From JAPLKB01 sp964429485 (GTDB taxonomy: Bacteria > Desulfobacterota > Syntrophorhabdia > Syntrophorhabdales > Syntrophorhabdaceae), in contig CAYSBW010000036.1 in NCBI GenBank assembly GCA_964429485.1, positions 1 through 21,403 of the forward strand: a DNA stretch of 21,403 nucleotides, written 5' to 3'. This document shows, one piece after another, positions 1 through 7,980 of this stretch. Position 1 is the stretch's first letter. Every line of letters begins with the position of its first letter. The notes beneath the pieces were generated by a model, which saw only the letters and a list, made by a program, of their open reading frames with translations, searched no databases and was not told the origin of the DNA. A program made the translations under genes and the position numbers.

Positions 1-2
1 AA

Positions 3-101
3 TATCGGATTTCTGATCCATCAGATTATGAGACTATCCAGAAAAATATTGATAACCATATCTTTGAATTAAGCCGGATTTTTCAGATTTATTCCCTTTA
101 A
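3..101 (+). CDS. 3' end of an unidentified CDS (partial at window edge)
   Basis: The frame starting at base 3 is open for 32 codons and ends with TAA at 99-101. Its reading contains SDPSDYETIQKNIDNHIFE, which has the mixed polar and charged look of a real protein C-terminus. The other two forward frames stop earlier or give low-complexity sequence. The bulk of the gene lies outside the window, so no function can be given. It is co-directional with the polyamine genes, but a separate promoter lies between them. The main alternative is a chance open frame. Confidence 0.4.
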   Translation, partial: YRISDPSDYETIQKNIDNHIFELSRIFQIYSL

Positions 102-191
102 CAGGAGAAATCCGAGTCATGTCTTAGAATATTAAAGAGGAGGGCCTGAGTTATAGATGGATACTATCTACCGGGTCTTTGAGGCAGTGTA

Positions 192-220
192 TTGATATTG
201 AGAAAAAAAAATAATATAAG
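192..220 (+). promoter_or_regulatory. Sigma70-type promoter of the polyamine operon
   Basis: A -35 element TTGATA at 192-197 and a -10 element TATAAG at 215-220 are separated by exactly 17 bases that include an A-tract. The expected transcription start is near 227. It is followed by the ribosome-binding site GGAGAG at 245-250 and the ATG at 255. The fit to the consensus and the position are good, but AT-rich DNA produces such matches by chance. Confidence 0.55.
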
Positions 221-254
221 ATAGGGCATATACAATATTTACCTGGAGAGCACT

Positions 255-1502
255 ATGAATATGGAAAAAAGCAGAGGAAGAATAATGATAATCGGGGCAG
301 GGGGGGTTGCAACTGTTGCAGTGCATAAATGTGCACAACTTCCTGAAGTTTTCAAGGAGATAATGGTTGCGAGCAGAACACTGTCAAAGTGTATGGAAAT
401 TGGAGAGGATATCAAAAAAAAGTATAACAGAGAAATTCAAACAGCGCAGGTGGATGCTGACAATGTACCTGAACTTGTTTCCCTGATAAATAAATATCAG
501 CCTGACCTTGTTCTCAATCTTGCTCTTCCATATCAGGATTTACATATAATGGATGCCTGCCTTGAAGCAGGAGCGCATTATGCAGATACCGCAAATTATG
601 AACCGCCTGACAAAGCCCGTTTTGAATATGGCTGGCAATGGGCCTATCAGGAAAAGTTTAAAGACAGAGGGATAATGGCTCTCCTTGGCTCAGGATTTGA
701 TCCTGGCGTAACAAATGTATTTACTGCTTATGCTCAGAAGCATCTCTTTGATGAGATTAATTATCTTGATATACTCGATTGTAATGCCGGAACTCATGGT
801 CATGTTTTTGCCACAAATTTTAATCCTGAAATTAATATTCGTGAGGTAACCCAGGAGGTGCGGCATTGGAAAGAAGGAAAATGGATTGAAACGCCTGCAA
901 TAATCGAGGACGGCAGTGTGCATTTCAGTTTTAATTACCCAGTGGCAGGGCCAAAAGAAAGTTATCTCCTTTACCATGAAGAACTGGAATCATTGGTTCT
1001 CAATATCAGAGGATTGAAAAGAGCGAGATTCTGGATGACTTTTTCCAGTGATTATCTCAATTACCTTAAGGTTCTCAAGAATGTGGGTATGACAAGGATA
1101 GATGAAGTGGATTATGAAGGACATAAGGTGGTTCCAATAAAATTTCTCAAGGCATTACTTCCTGAACCGGCATCTTTGGGTACACAATATACAGGAAAAA
1201 CAGTCATCGGAAATATCATGACCGGAAAAAAAGACGGAAAAACTATTACTCGTTACATATACAATATATGTGATCATGAAGAGGCATTCCGGGAAACAGG
1301 AACGCAGGCGATTGCCTATACTACGGGTGTTCCTGCAATGATAGGTTCAATGATGATGCTTACAGGGATATGGAACGGCTCCGGAGTTTACAACATTGAG
1401 CAACTCGACCCTGACAGGTTTATGGAAGCATTGAATAAATATGGTCTGCCCTGGCAAGTGGAAGAATGCGAAGCTCTTCATGAAATCAATCCTCATACCT
1501 GA
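255..1502 (+). CDS. Carboxynorspermidine / carboxyspermidine dehydrogenase (saccharopine dehydrogenase family)
   Basis: This cytosolic NADPH-dependent enzyme condenses aspartate beta-semialdehyde with a diamine (putrescine or diaminopropane) and reduces the imine to carboxyspermidine or carboxynorspermidine. The 415-residue product has the family's usual length. Its N-terminal Rossmann loop reads IIGAGGVATVAVHKCAQ at residues 12-28, followed by the saccharopine-dehydrogenase-type core (LLGSGFDPGVTNVFTAYAQK near residue 145). The ATG at 255 follows GGAGAG with a 4-base spacer; an in-frame ATG at 261 is possible. The decarboxylase for the next step starts 3 bases after its stop, which fixes the pathway. 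Whether it prefers the spermidine or norspermidine branch cannot be read from the sequence. No ornithine or arginine decarboxylase gene is present in the window. Confidence 0.93.
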   Translation: MNMEKSRGRIMIIGAGGVATVAVHKCAQLPEVFKEIMVASRTLSKCMEIGEDIKKKYNREIQTAQVDADNVPELVSLINKYQPDLVLNLALPYQDLHIMDACLEAGAHYADTANYEPPDKARFEYGWQWAYQEKFKDRGIMALLGSGFDPGVTNVFTAYAQKHLFDEINYLDILDCNAGTHGHVFATNFNPEINIREVTQEVRHWKEGKWIETPAIIEDGSVHFSFNYPVAGPKESYLLYHEELESLVLNIRGLKRARFWMTFSSDYLNYLKVLKNVGMTRIDEVDYEGHKVVPIKFLKALLPEPASLGTQYTGKTVIGNIMTGKKDGKTITRYIYNICDHEEAFRETGTQAIAYTTGVPAMIGSMMMLTGIWNGSGVYNIEQLDPDRFMEALNKYGLPWQVEECEALHEINPHT

Positions 1503-1505
1503 CCC

Positions 1506-2858
1506 ATGATCATAGGCAGTGATGTTGATATTGAAGGAATTATAAGAGCAATTGCTGCCGGGGATAAATCTGCTGCGGACAGATATCAGTCTTTGTCCGA
1601 CAATGGAAGAAAGAAAATCCTTGAAAAGATGGATGTTGGTGAACTTGGATTGCTGACCGACTTAATCAAGGCTTCAAAAAAAAAGGTCTTTGATGCAGCA
1701 GAAAAAAGACTTCTCAGCGTAGCTGGAGATGTTGATCTCATAGAAACCCCTGCTTATCTGATAGATGAAAGCCTTATTGAAGAGAATATGAAGGTTTTGC
1801 AGTATGTGAAGGACAGAACAGGCTGCAAAATGCTTCATGCCTTAAAAGCATATGCAAGTTTTGCGACTTTCCCTGTTATGAGCAGATATCTTGATGGAGT
1901 ATGTGCAAGCGGTCTAAATGAGGCAAGACTTGGCTTTGAAGAATTTAAAAAAGAAGTTCATACTTTCGGAACAGCATACAAAGAAAATGAAATCAAAGAA
2001 ATAATGAAGTATTCTGACTTTATTATATTTAATTCCTTCTATCAGCTCAAAGAATTCGGTATGGAAGCTCAAAAAAACAACATTGAAACAGGTTTGAGGG
2101 TAAATCCCGGTCATTCAGAAATCACAATTGACATGTATAACCCATGTATTCCTTTTTCAAGACTTGGAATAGTCCATGAAATATTCAAGAAGGAATTCCT
2201 TGAACATTCGTCATTGATAAATGGTTTGCACTTCCATGCAATGTGCGAACAGGGTTCAGATGTACTTGAAAGAATTTTACATACCTTTACAGAACTTTAT
2301 GACGCCTGGCTGAAGAATTTGAAATGGGTGAATTTTGGAGGAGGTCACCACATAACACGAAATGATTATGATCTGGAACTCCTTATAAAAGTAATCAAAA
2401 ACTTTAAAGAAAAGTATCATGTTCAGGTATATCTTGAACCTGGTGAGGCAAGTGTTTTAAATGCAGGAGTTCTTGTTTCCTCTGTTCTTGATATTGTTCA
2501 GAACAAAGCAGAAATAGCCATAATCGACGCATCAGCGGAGTCGCATATGCCCGATGTGCTTCTTATGCCCTATAGACCGGATATTATTGGATCAGGATTT
2601 CCTGATGAGAAAAAATACACCTATAGAATTGGTGGACCGAGCTGTCTTGCAGGTGATGTTGTCGGTGATTATTCCTTTGATGAGCCCCTAAAAAGAAAAG
2701 ACAGAATGGTTTTCAGGGATATGGCGCTTTACAGTATTGTTAAAAACACAACTTTTAATGGTGTCAATCTCCCTGACATTGTAGTGATAAGAAATAATGG
2801 AAAGGTGGAAACAGTTAGGAAATTCAGTTATGCTGACTATCGAAACAGACAGTCATGA
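1506..2858 (+). CDS. nspC: Carboxynorspermidine / carboxyspermidine decarboxylase with an N-terminal extension
   Basis: This PLP-dependent, alanine-racemase-fold (fold III) decarboxylase removes CO2 from carboxy(nor)spermidine to give spermidine or norspermidine. The family core starts at ETPAYLIDESL (residue 80). The PLP lysine is in MLHALKAYASF (Lys114), and GLHFHAMCEQ, FGGGHH and LEPGEASVLNAG form further cofactor and active-site segments. The protein is 450 residues, whereas relatives known to me are about 370-400. The excess is a helical, charged stretch at residues 1-78 with no recognisable motif. The ATG at 1506 lies 3 bases after the dehydrogenase stop with no clear Shine-Dalgarno site, suggesting translational coupling. 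An internal ATG at 1629 would remove only half of the extension and has no better ribosome site. Confidence is high for the enzyme and moderate for the exact start. Confidence 0.92.
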   Translation: MIIGSDVDIEGIIRAIAAGDKSAADRYQSLSDNGRKKILEKMDVGELGLLTDLIKASKKKVFDAAEKRLLSVAGDVDLIETPAYLIDESLIEENMKVLQYVKDRTGCKMLHALKAYASFATFPVMSRYLDGVCASGLNEARLGFEEFKKEVHTFGTAYKENEIKEIMKYSDFIIFNSFYQLKEFGMEAQKNNIETGLRVNPGHSEITIDMYNPCIPFSRLGIVHEIFKKEFLEHSSLINGLHFHAMCEQGSDVLERILHTFTELYDAWLKNLKWVNFGGGHHITRNDYDLELLIKVIKNFKEKYHVQVYLEPGEASVLNAGVLVSSVLDIVQNKAEIAIIDASAESHMPDVLLMPYRPDIIGSGFPDEKKYTYRIGGPSCLAGDVVGDYSFDEPLKRKDRMVFRDMALYSIVKNTTFNGVNLPDIVVIRNNGKVETVRKFSYADYRNRQS

Positions 2859-2860
2859 TT

Positions 2861-4558
2861 TCAATCAGGAAAAATATAATAATAGGCAATGTTCTGATTA
2901 TCATCACTTTTTTTGAATTCCCCTCCTGCAAGCCGCATTGAATGCTCAAGATATAAAAGTTTTGACTCCCTGAGAACAAAAGCCTTGATGTTTTCTAACG
3001 AAGGTGTAACAGAGAGGATAATATTTTTTTCTTCTCGATGTGTTGTTAGTAAAACTGTCGGTATTTCTGATATGGCAAATTGTTCAAGTAGGGCTGTTAG
3101 TACATCCAGGAACATGTATTTGTCTGCAATAACAAGGAGTTCCTCATCAGTTGGATCAAAAGATATCTTTATTGAAGAGAAGAGGGGTGTAAAGGCGATT
3201 CTCTTTGTAAGCTCGTCAATAAATTCTTTTTCATTATCAAGTGAATCAAATATGTTTTCTTTCTGTGATGTGCTTTCTGTTATATAGAAAAGGACTTCCG
3301 ACACTGCATCATTAACATTAAAAAGAGTTTCCTGATCTTTGAAGCGAATGCCATAAACCACATTTACAAAATCCGAGAGCAGACTTCTGATTCTGTGAAG
3401 AAATCGTGGATCAAAGATTCCGGAAAGCTTTTCAGGCTCAAAAATCCTGTTAACTTTTCTGGAAAAATGAACAGCCTTGGAAATGAGCGGCGCTCCACGT
3501 TTGCCCTTGAGCTCGTCGAAAAAACTTTTAAACTCATTGATTATGTTATCAATTGCATCAAAATCTATAGTAGAGAGGATTGCTTTTGCCTTTTCTTCTT
3601 CATCGAGCATCTCAAGATAATAGGAAGTTTTTAAAAGACGTGCTGCAATTATGGAAAATATATTGCTCGCTTCCTCTAACAAAACAATTGCATATTCAGA
3701 GAGATAGAGGGATCGTTCTCTATTAAAAGAGGAAATGTCATTGAGCTTCAATGCATCTTCCAGGGTGCTTTTAAATATTTTCTCTGCCTTGCTGAAATCA
3801 AGCATGCTGCCATGACCTGGAAGAACAGCGGATATATTGTCCTTTTTGCATTTTTCCAGCACTGTTCTTAATGAAATGGAAAGCTGTTTATTATCCCAGC
3901 CTGATTTTCCTGCAATTCCAGGTGTTGTAGCGAGATGAAGATCACCGGTAAAAAGGAGCGAACCTACTCGATAGGTAACACTGTCCGGGCTATGTCCCGG
4001 TGTATGGAAAATCTCCATTTTATCATTATCGCTAATTGCAAAAGTCTGGCATGGTACATCATGGTTGTCATCGATTTTAATAATACTTTTTTCTATGATC
4101 AGTTTATTTTTTTCTGAAAAATGAATCTCATTATAATCATCAAAAAAACAGGCTTTGACTTTGCAGTTTGGCAGAATTGAACCGTTCATATTTGCAAGTG
4201 TAATATTTTCATCGCGGCCCTCAATGGCCTTTGCTGTTTTTTTGTGACAAATAATTTCAGCTCCGGGTTTACTGTGGATCAGGCTTGATATGGCAAGGTA
4301 ATGGTCGATATGGCAATGAGTAAAAAAGATCAGAACAGGACAATAATTCTGTCTTTTAATCAACAGAATAATGCGTCTTATCCTTTCTATCTGTTCACGT
4401 TCAGCCCCTGGATCGATGATTATGGTGTAAAGATCTGATTTCAAAATAAATGTATTTGAACAGGTAACACAGGGTTTACGAATTAAAGGGTATATTTCAA
4501 TACTATTGGAACCTGGAACCGTTGACCATTTATTCGGTTCCGGGACACCAGTTTTCAT
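2861..4558 (-). CDS. MBL-fold metallo-hydrolase fused to a degenerate histidine-kinase-like region
   Basis: Residues about 20-255 form a complete metallo-beta-lactamase domain: the HxHxDH motif (THCHIDH, residues 80-86), HTPGHS (His189), GDL (Asp206) and PGHG (His249), so a dinuclear metal site is expected. It most resembles the glyoxalase II/LACTB2-like hydrolases; the substrate is unknown. The second half resembles a histidine kinase. A helix of HisKA type (SNIFSIIAARLL, near 298) has Glu where the phospho-acceptor His would lie. An ATPase-like segment (IADKYMFLDVLTALLEQF, near 477-494) is followed by a C-terminal strand pattern resembling the end of kinase catalytic domains. The asparagine of the N box and the DxGxG motif are missing. 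I chose the ATG at 4558 because GAAGAAGG stands 7 bases before it; the ATG at 4576 lacks a site. The stop lies 2 bases from that of the convergent nspC. Confidence 0.85.
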   Translation of the reverse strand: MKTGVPEPNKWSTVPGSNSIEIYPLIRKPCVTCSNTFILKSDLYTIIIDPGAEREQIERIRRIILLIKRQNYCPVLIFFTHCHIDHYLAISSLIHSKPGAEIICHKKTAKAIEGRDENITLANMNGSILPNCKVKACFFDDYNEIHFSEKNKLIIEKSIIKIDDNHDVPCQTFAISDNDKMEIFHTPGHSPDSVTYRVGSLLFTGDLHLATTPGIAGKSGWDNKQLSISLRTVLEKCKKDNISAVLPGHGSMLDFSKAEKIFKSTLEDALKLNDISSFNRERSLYLSEYAIVLLEEASNIFSIIAARLLKTSYYLEMLDEEEKAKAILSTIDFDAIDNIINEFKSFFDELKGKRGAPLISKAVHFSRKVNRIFEPEKLSGIFDPRFLHRIRSLLSDFVNVVYGIRFKDQETLFNVNDAVSEVLFYITESTSQKENIFDSLDNEKEFIDELTKRIAFTPLFSSIKISFDPTDEELLVIADKYMFLDVLTALLEQFAISEIPTVLLTTHREEKNIILSVTPSLENIKAFVLRESKLLYLEHSMRLAGGEFKKSDDNQNIAYYYIFPD

Positions 4559-4693
4559 TGAAAAACCTTCTTCCATAAAATAACCCCAATTAATTTTGAT
4601 GTAAAAAAATCACTGTTTTTTTATCTCCAGATAAATCTTCTCGAAATTTCAGAACAGGAAGACGATCTTAATAAGATAGGTTCAATTACCACC

Positions 4694-4705
4694 ATAACAT
4701 GTTAT
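4694..4705. repeat. 12-base perfect palindrome upstream of the MBL-fusion gene
   Basis: ATAACATGTTAT is a perfect inverted repeat in the 186-base spacer between the MFS gene end and the MBL-fusion start. It lies about 136 bases before the latter. It is embedded in an A/T-only tract, so it could be an operator for a dimeric regulator or simply a product of base composition. No regulator gene is adjacent. Confidence 0.25.
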
Positions 4706-4744
4706 ATATAATAGCATATCTCTATATTTTATATATTTGATTAA

Positions 4745-6163
4745 TCACCTTTTTTTAGAAAAAAAAGCAAAAAACATGGCAAAAAGGCACATTATCCCTC
4801 CAGCCATGTAAGCCTGACTGAAACCGTGCAGCAATATTGAAGGAGGGATATCCAGTTGTTTAAGGTTAACACCGTGACGCGCAATATCCCCCAATGAGTG
4901 AACAAAAACATTTTCAAAAATGGCAATACCAAAGACCATGCTTAAATTTATGGCAGTATTGAGAAGACCGGATGTGATCCCTTCCTTTCCTCTGGATGTG
5001 CAGCTCATAGCCATTTTATTTATGGGTGATAGAAAAAATACATAGGAGAAACCCAATAATGCAAGAAAAACCAGTACAGGAACAAGGCCGCTGCTTTTCA
5101 TGGTAAAGGAGAAGAGAAATGTGTCCAATACTGCTGCTGCCATGGCAATAGCGCAGAGAATCGCCGGATTTTTCCTGTCTGACAGCTTTCCTGCATAGGG
5201 CGAAACAAAGACATAAATGAGGGAATATACAAGTAAAATCATCCCTGTTTTTGAGGGGTTCAAACCTTTTATGAATTCAAGATAAAAGGGGAGAAGGAAG
5301 GTATTCCCTGCTATAGGCATGTAAGCTGCCATTGTTGCAAGCAATGCTAATATAAATTTTGAGTTTTTTAGTACAGTCAGGTCCAGTAGAGGATTTTTAT
5401 GTTTTTTTTCCTGTATTATAAAAAACAAAAGCGTGATACATATGAGACCTGCTGCTGCAAAGACTTGAAATGAACCCCAGCCATATTTGTTTCCGGCAAT
5501 ATTACAGTAAAACAGTGCTGAAAACAGGATGAAACTGAGAATTGAACCGATAAAATCGAATTTATGTAAAAGATCTGAAGGCCTTTGATCATTGTCCTGA
5601 AAGGAAGAAGGAATGAATCTGTATGCGCAGACCAATCCGCCAAGACCAATAGGTATATTTATGAGGAACACTCCGCGCCATGACAGATACTCGGCTATAA
5701 TACCCCCTAATGGCGCACCTGCAGCAACTCCTATAGCTGTTGCTGATGCATTGACTCCAAAGGCCCATCCCATCCTTTTTTCAGGTATAACTTTTGCTAT
5801 TAGTGCAAAACTTGCAGCCAGGAGCATGGAAGCTCCAAGACCATGAATGGCACGGGCGCTTATGAGAGTGAAAATTCCTGTTGATATGCCGCAAAGGAGA
5901 GATCCAAGAATAAAGATACCGTATCCTGCAATAAATATGTTTTTATGTCCCATTATATCGCCAACTTTACCAAAAACTAAAAGACAGCTTGTAATAACGA
6001 GGAGATATGAACTTACAATAAGCGATGCTTCACTGGTTCCTATATTAAAGAAGTTAGAGATTGTAGGCAGGGAAATATTTACAGTGTAGAGATTAAGACG
6101 GCAAAGAAAAGATGCAAATGCGACACTCAGCACAATGATGTACAATTTTTTACTGTTTTCCAT
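4745..6163 (-). CDS. MFS drug-type efflux transporter (DHA2/EmrB-QacA-like)
   Basis: This inner-membrane, proton-driven exporter has 472 residues. Hydrophobic segments run the whole length, beginning at residue 8, in a pattern consistent with about 14 membrane helices. Family markers visible are GKVGDIMGHK (loop 2-3 motif A, near residue 65), RAIHGLGASMLLAASFALIA (near 104) and the motif-C-like AIGVAAGAPLGGIIAEYLSW (near 142), followed by RGVFLINIPIG, typical of DHA2 exporters. The loop-8/9 copy SPYAGKLSDRKNP is near residue 318. The ATG at 6163 has only a weak upstream AGGAT. It could share a transcript with the MBL-fusion gene 186 bases downstream. The substrate cannot be deduced. No membrane-fusion or TolC partner is present. 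Confidence 0.9.
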   Translation of the reverse strand: MENSKKLYIIVLSVAFASFLCRLNLYTVNISLPTISNFFNIGTSEASLIVSSYLLVITSCLLVFGKVGDIMGHKNIFIAGYGIFILGSLLCGISTGIFTLISARAIHGLGASMLLAASFALIAKVIPEKRMGWAFGVNASATAIGVAAGAPLGGIIAEYLSWRGVFLINIPIGLGGLVCAYRFIPSSFQDNDQRPSDLLHKFDFIGSILSFILFSALFYCNIAGNKYGWGSFQVFAAAGLICITLLFFIIQEKKHKNPLLDLTVLKNSKFILALLATMAAYMPIAGNTFLLPFYLEFIKGLNPSKTGMILLVYSLIYVFVSPYAGKLSDRKNPAILCAIAMAAAVLDTFLFSFTMKSSGLVPVLVFLALLGFSYVFFLSPINKMAMSCTSRGKEGITSGLLNTAINLSMVFGIAIFENVFVHSLGDIARHGVNLKQLDIPPSILLHGFSQAYMAGGIMCLFAMFFAFFSKKR

Positions 6164-6303
6164 ATAATGTGCATCAATCTATACTATCCTGAGTCTTTTG
6201 CAAGCATAAAATGAAAAATCTCCATCTGCAAAATATACCCCTTAGCCAATAATAGCAAGTTACTTTGCTCCTTTTGGCTTTATCCACGATACTCAGTGCT
6301 TTC

Positions 6304-6332
6304 TTGACAAGGGGGGTTGTTACTCTTATACT
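6304..6332 (+). promoter_or_regulatory. Near-consensus sigma70 promoter for the small ORF / DRTGG / dusB unit
   Basis: TTGACA (6304-6309, perfect -35) is followed after 17 bases by TATACT (6327-6332). The spacer contains a run of six G. The predicted transcription start is near 6339, about 42 bases before the small ORF at 6381. It is one of the two best promoter matches in the window and is placed correctly in the divergent spacer with the MFS gene. Confidence 0.7.
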
Positions 6333-6380
6333 TTGTCTTCACATAGACAATATTTTATTTAATACTGTTTCTGTAAAATT

Positions 6381-6563
6381 ATGGAAAATGATATCCGAAA
6401 AAATCGGGTGCTACTGCAGACGGAAGGTTTAAATTATAAGTATAAGCAGCTGAAATCATATTTAAGAGCTCAAGAGCAATTTGACCTGAAAATAATATTG
6501 GCTATTTGTTTACACAATGCAAAACATGTTATTCCAGCTGCTTATGAAAATAATCTTGAGTGA
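6381..6563 (+). CDS. Small hypothetical protein (60 residues)
   Basis: The ORF runs from ATG 6381 to TGA 6561-6563. It begins 42 bases after a predicted transcription start and ends 15 bases before the next gene. The product is basic and helical in its first half (NYKYKQLKSYLRAQEQ) and ends in AKHVIPAAYENNLE. It has no signal peptide, no Cys-rich motif and no family I recognise. No Shine-Dalgarno site precedes the ATG, which weakens the case. The position between a strong promoter and a well-started gene supports it. It could be a real small protein, a translated leader that couples to the DRTGG gene, or a chance frame in a long 5' leader. Confidence 0.45.
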   Translation: MENDIRKNRVLLQTEGLNYKYKQLKSYLRAQEQFDLKIILAICLHNAKHVIPAAYENNLE

Positions 6564-6578
6564 CCAGAGGAGTTCAAA

Positions 6579-6944
6579 GTGACTTTGCAAGAGGTAAAGG
6601 AGATACTGGATGCAGAAATTGTGGTTGGCGAGGATCAGTTGGATCTGGAAGTAAAGGAAGCGGGCTGTGCTGATCTTATGTCTGATGTACTTTTTTTTGG
6701 CAAAAGCGGAATGTTGTTATTGACCGGCCTGACTAATCCTAATATTATCCATACAGCATATGCGCTTGGTGTAGCAGCTGTGGTAATGGTGCGTGGAAAA
6801 CTACCTCCGCCTGAAACAATCCGTCTTGCCGAGGAATTTCAGATACCTCTTTTTCTGACAAAGTATATCCTATTTGAAACAGCCGGCAGATTGTACATGC
6901 ATGGAATGGTCGGGAATATAAAGAAAGTAGGCGAAAAAAAATGA
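6579..6944 (+). CDS. Stand-alone DRTGG-domain protein
   Basis: The 121-residue product is a single DRTGG domain. The diagnostic run is DLMSDVLFFGKSGMLLLTG at residues 32-50, then NPNIIHTAYALGVAAVVMVRG and a C-terminal IPLFLTKYILFETAGRLYMHG. In larger proteins this domain accompanies CBS domains, inorganic pyrophosphatases or phosphotransacetylases and is thought to be a ligand-sensing module. Single-domain copies also occur, often in anaerobes, with no settled function. Translation starts at GTG 6579, preceded by AGAGGAG at 6566-6572. An AGGA site and 40 bases separate it from dusB, so the two are probably co-transcribed. There is no hydrogenase or kinase gene nearby to suggest a partner. Confidence 0.85.
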   Translation: MTLQEVKEILDAEIVVGEDQLDLEVKEAGCADLMSDVLFFGKSGMLLLTGLTNPNIIHTAYALGVAAVVMVRGKLPPPETIRLAEEFQIPLFLTKYILFETAGRLYMHGMVGNIKKVGEKK

Positions 6945-6984
6945 TTTGTAATAAAAGAAGTGCCTTTTTAAGACAGGATAGAAT

Positions 6985-7980
6985 TTGCTTACCATCGGCA
7001 GTATAAACCTCCCCATACCCTGTTTGCTTGCCCCTATGGCAGGAGTTACCGATCTGCCTTTCCGTATGATTACACGCGCCTTTGGAGCACCGATGGGATT
7101 TACTGAAATGATTGATTCAAGAGCCCTCCTTCACAATGACAAAAGAACTCTTCGCATGCTTTCCACCATGCCCGTTGACAGACCTCTTGGGATTCAATTG
7201 CTTGGCAATAACAAAGAACATATCCTGAGAGCTATTGAAATTTTAAATGATTATGAATTTGATATCCTTGACTTTAATGCTGCCTGTCCTACAACAAAGG
7301 TTACACGTAACGGCAAGGGGGCAGCTCTTCTTAGAGAACCACACAAACTTCATGAGATACTTGAGTTAATGGTTTCCCGTTCAAAGGTCCCTGTAACAGT
7401 AAAGATAAGGGCAGGCTGGGACCAGGATTCCATAAATGCCCGGGAAATAGCCCTTCAGTCTGAAGACGCTGGTGTTAGTGCATTATTTATCCATGGACGT
7501 ACCAGAATGCAGGGTTATAGTGGAATAGTAGATTACAGTATCATAAAGGAAGTGAAAAAAGCTTTAAAGATACCTGTAATTGCAAGTGGAGATGGAGTTT
7601 CGCTTTCCCTTATCAGGAAAATGTTTAATGAAACAGGATGTGACGGAGTGGCTATTGCTCGTGGTGCACTCGGGAACCCATGGATCTTCAGGGAAGTAAT
7701 CCGGTTTTTTCAGAACAATGAATCTTCTGACAAACCTGATATAAATGAGCGCATTGAAACAATGAAAAGCCATTTAGATCTACTCGTATGGTATTATGGA
7801 GAAAAGAAGAGTATAGGCTGTTTTCACAAATTTTTTATATGGTACACAAGGGGGCTGTCAGGAATGAAACCTCTTCGCGACAGAGCATTCAGGACAGGTG
7901 AGCTCAATGAACTCCTCGATGCTATAGAGGAACTGCGTTTTTGCGGAGACCGAGGCAATTGCTGTGATAGAGACAATTGA
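6985..7980 (+). CDS. dusB: tRNA-dihydrouridine synthase (DusB-type)
   Basis: This FMN- and NADPH-dependent enzyme reduces specific uridines in the tRNA D-loop to dihydrouridine. The 331-residue product has the family length and motifs: LLAPMAGVTDLPFRMI (residues 14-29, FMN-binding barrel strand 1), DFNAACPTTKVTRNGKGAALL (95-115, containing the catalytic Cys101), then KIRAGWD, IHGRTRMQGYSG and GVAIARGALGNPW (phosphate/FMN site). The start is TTG at 6985: AGGA stands 6 bases upstream, the next residues LTIGSI match the family N-terminus, and no in-frame ATG lies before the first motif. It is probably the last gene of the 6304 promoter unit. A hairpin terminator overlaps its stop codon. Confidence 0.95.
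   Translation: MLTIGSINLPIPCLLAPMAGVTDLPFRMITRAFGAPMGFTEMIDSRALLHNDKRTLRMLSTMPVDRPLGIQLLGNNKEHILRAIEILNDYEFDILDFNAACPTTKVTRNGKGAALLREPHKLHEILELMVSRSKVPVTVKIRAGWDQDSINAREIALQSEDAGVSALFIHGRTRMQGYSGIVDYSIIKEVKKALKIPVIASGDGVSLSLIRKMFNETGCDGVAIARGALGNPWIFREVIRFFQNNESSDKPDINERIETMKSHLDLLVWYYGEKKSIGCFHKFFIWYTRGLSGMKPLRDRAFRTGELNELLDAIEELRFCGDRGNCCDRDN

Noticed and set aside
157..195. 12-codon ORF (MDTIYRVFEAVY) as an attenuator peptide of the polyamine operon
   Set aside because: The ribosome site is 13 bases away, and the predicted promoter of the operon lies at and after its end, so it would not be on the operon mRNA.
2859..2860. Missing intergenic terminator between nspC and the MBL-fusion gene
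   Set aside because: Only 2 bases separate the stops. The best structure nearby is a 4-bp stem (TGAT-TATC-ATCA) near 2895-2906 before a T-run, too weak to call.
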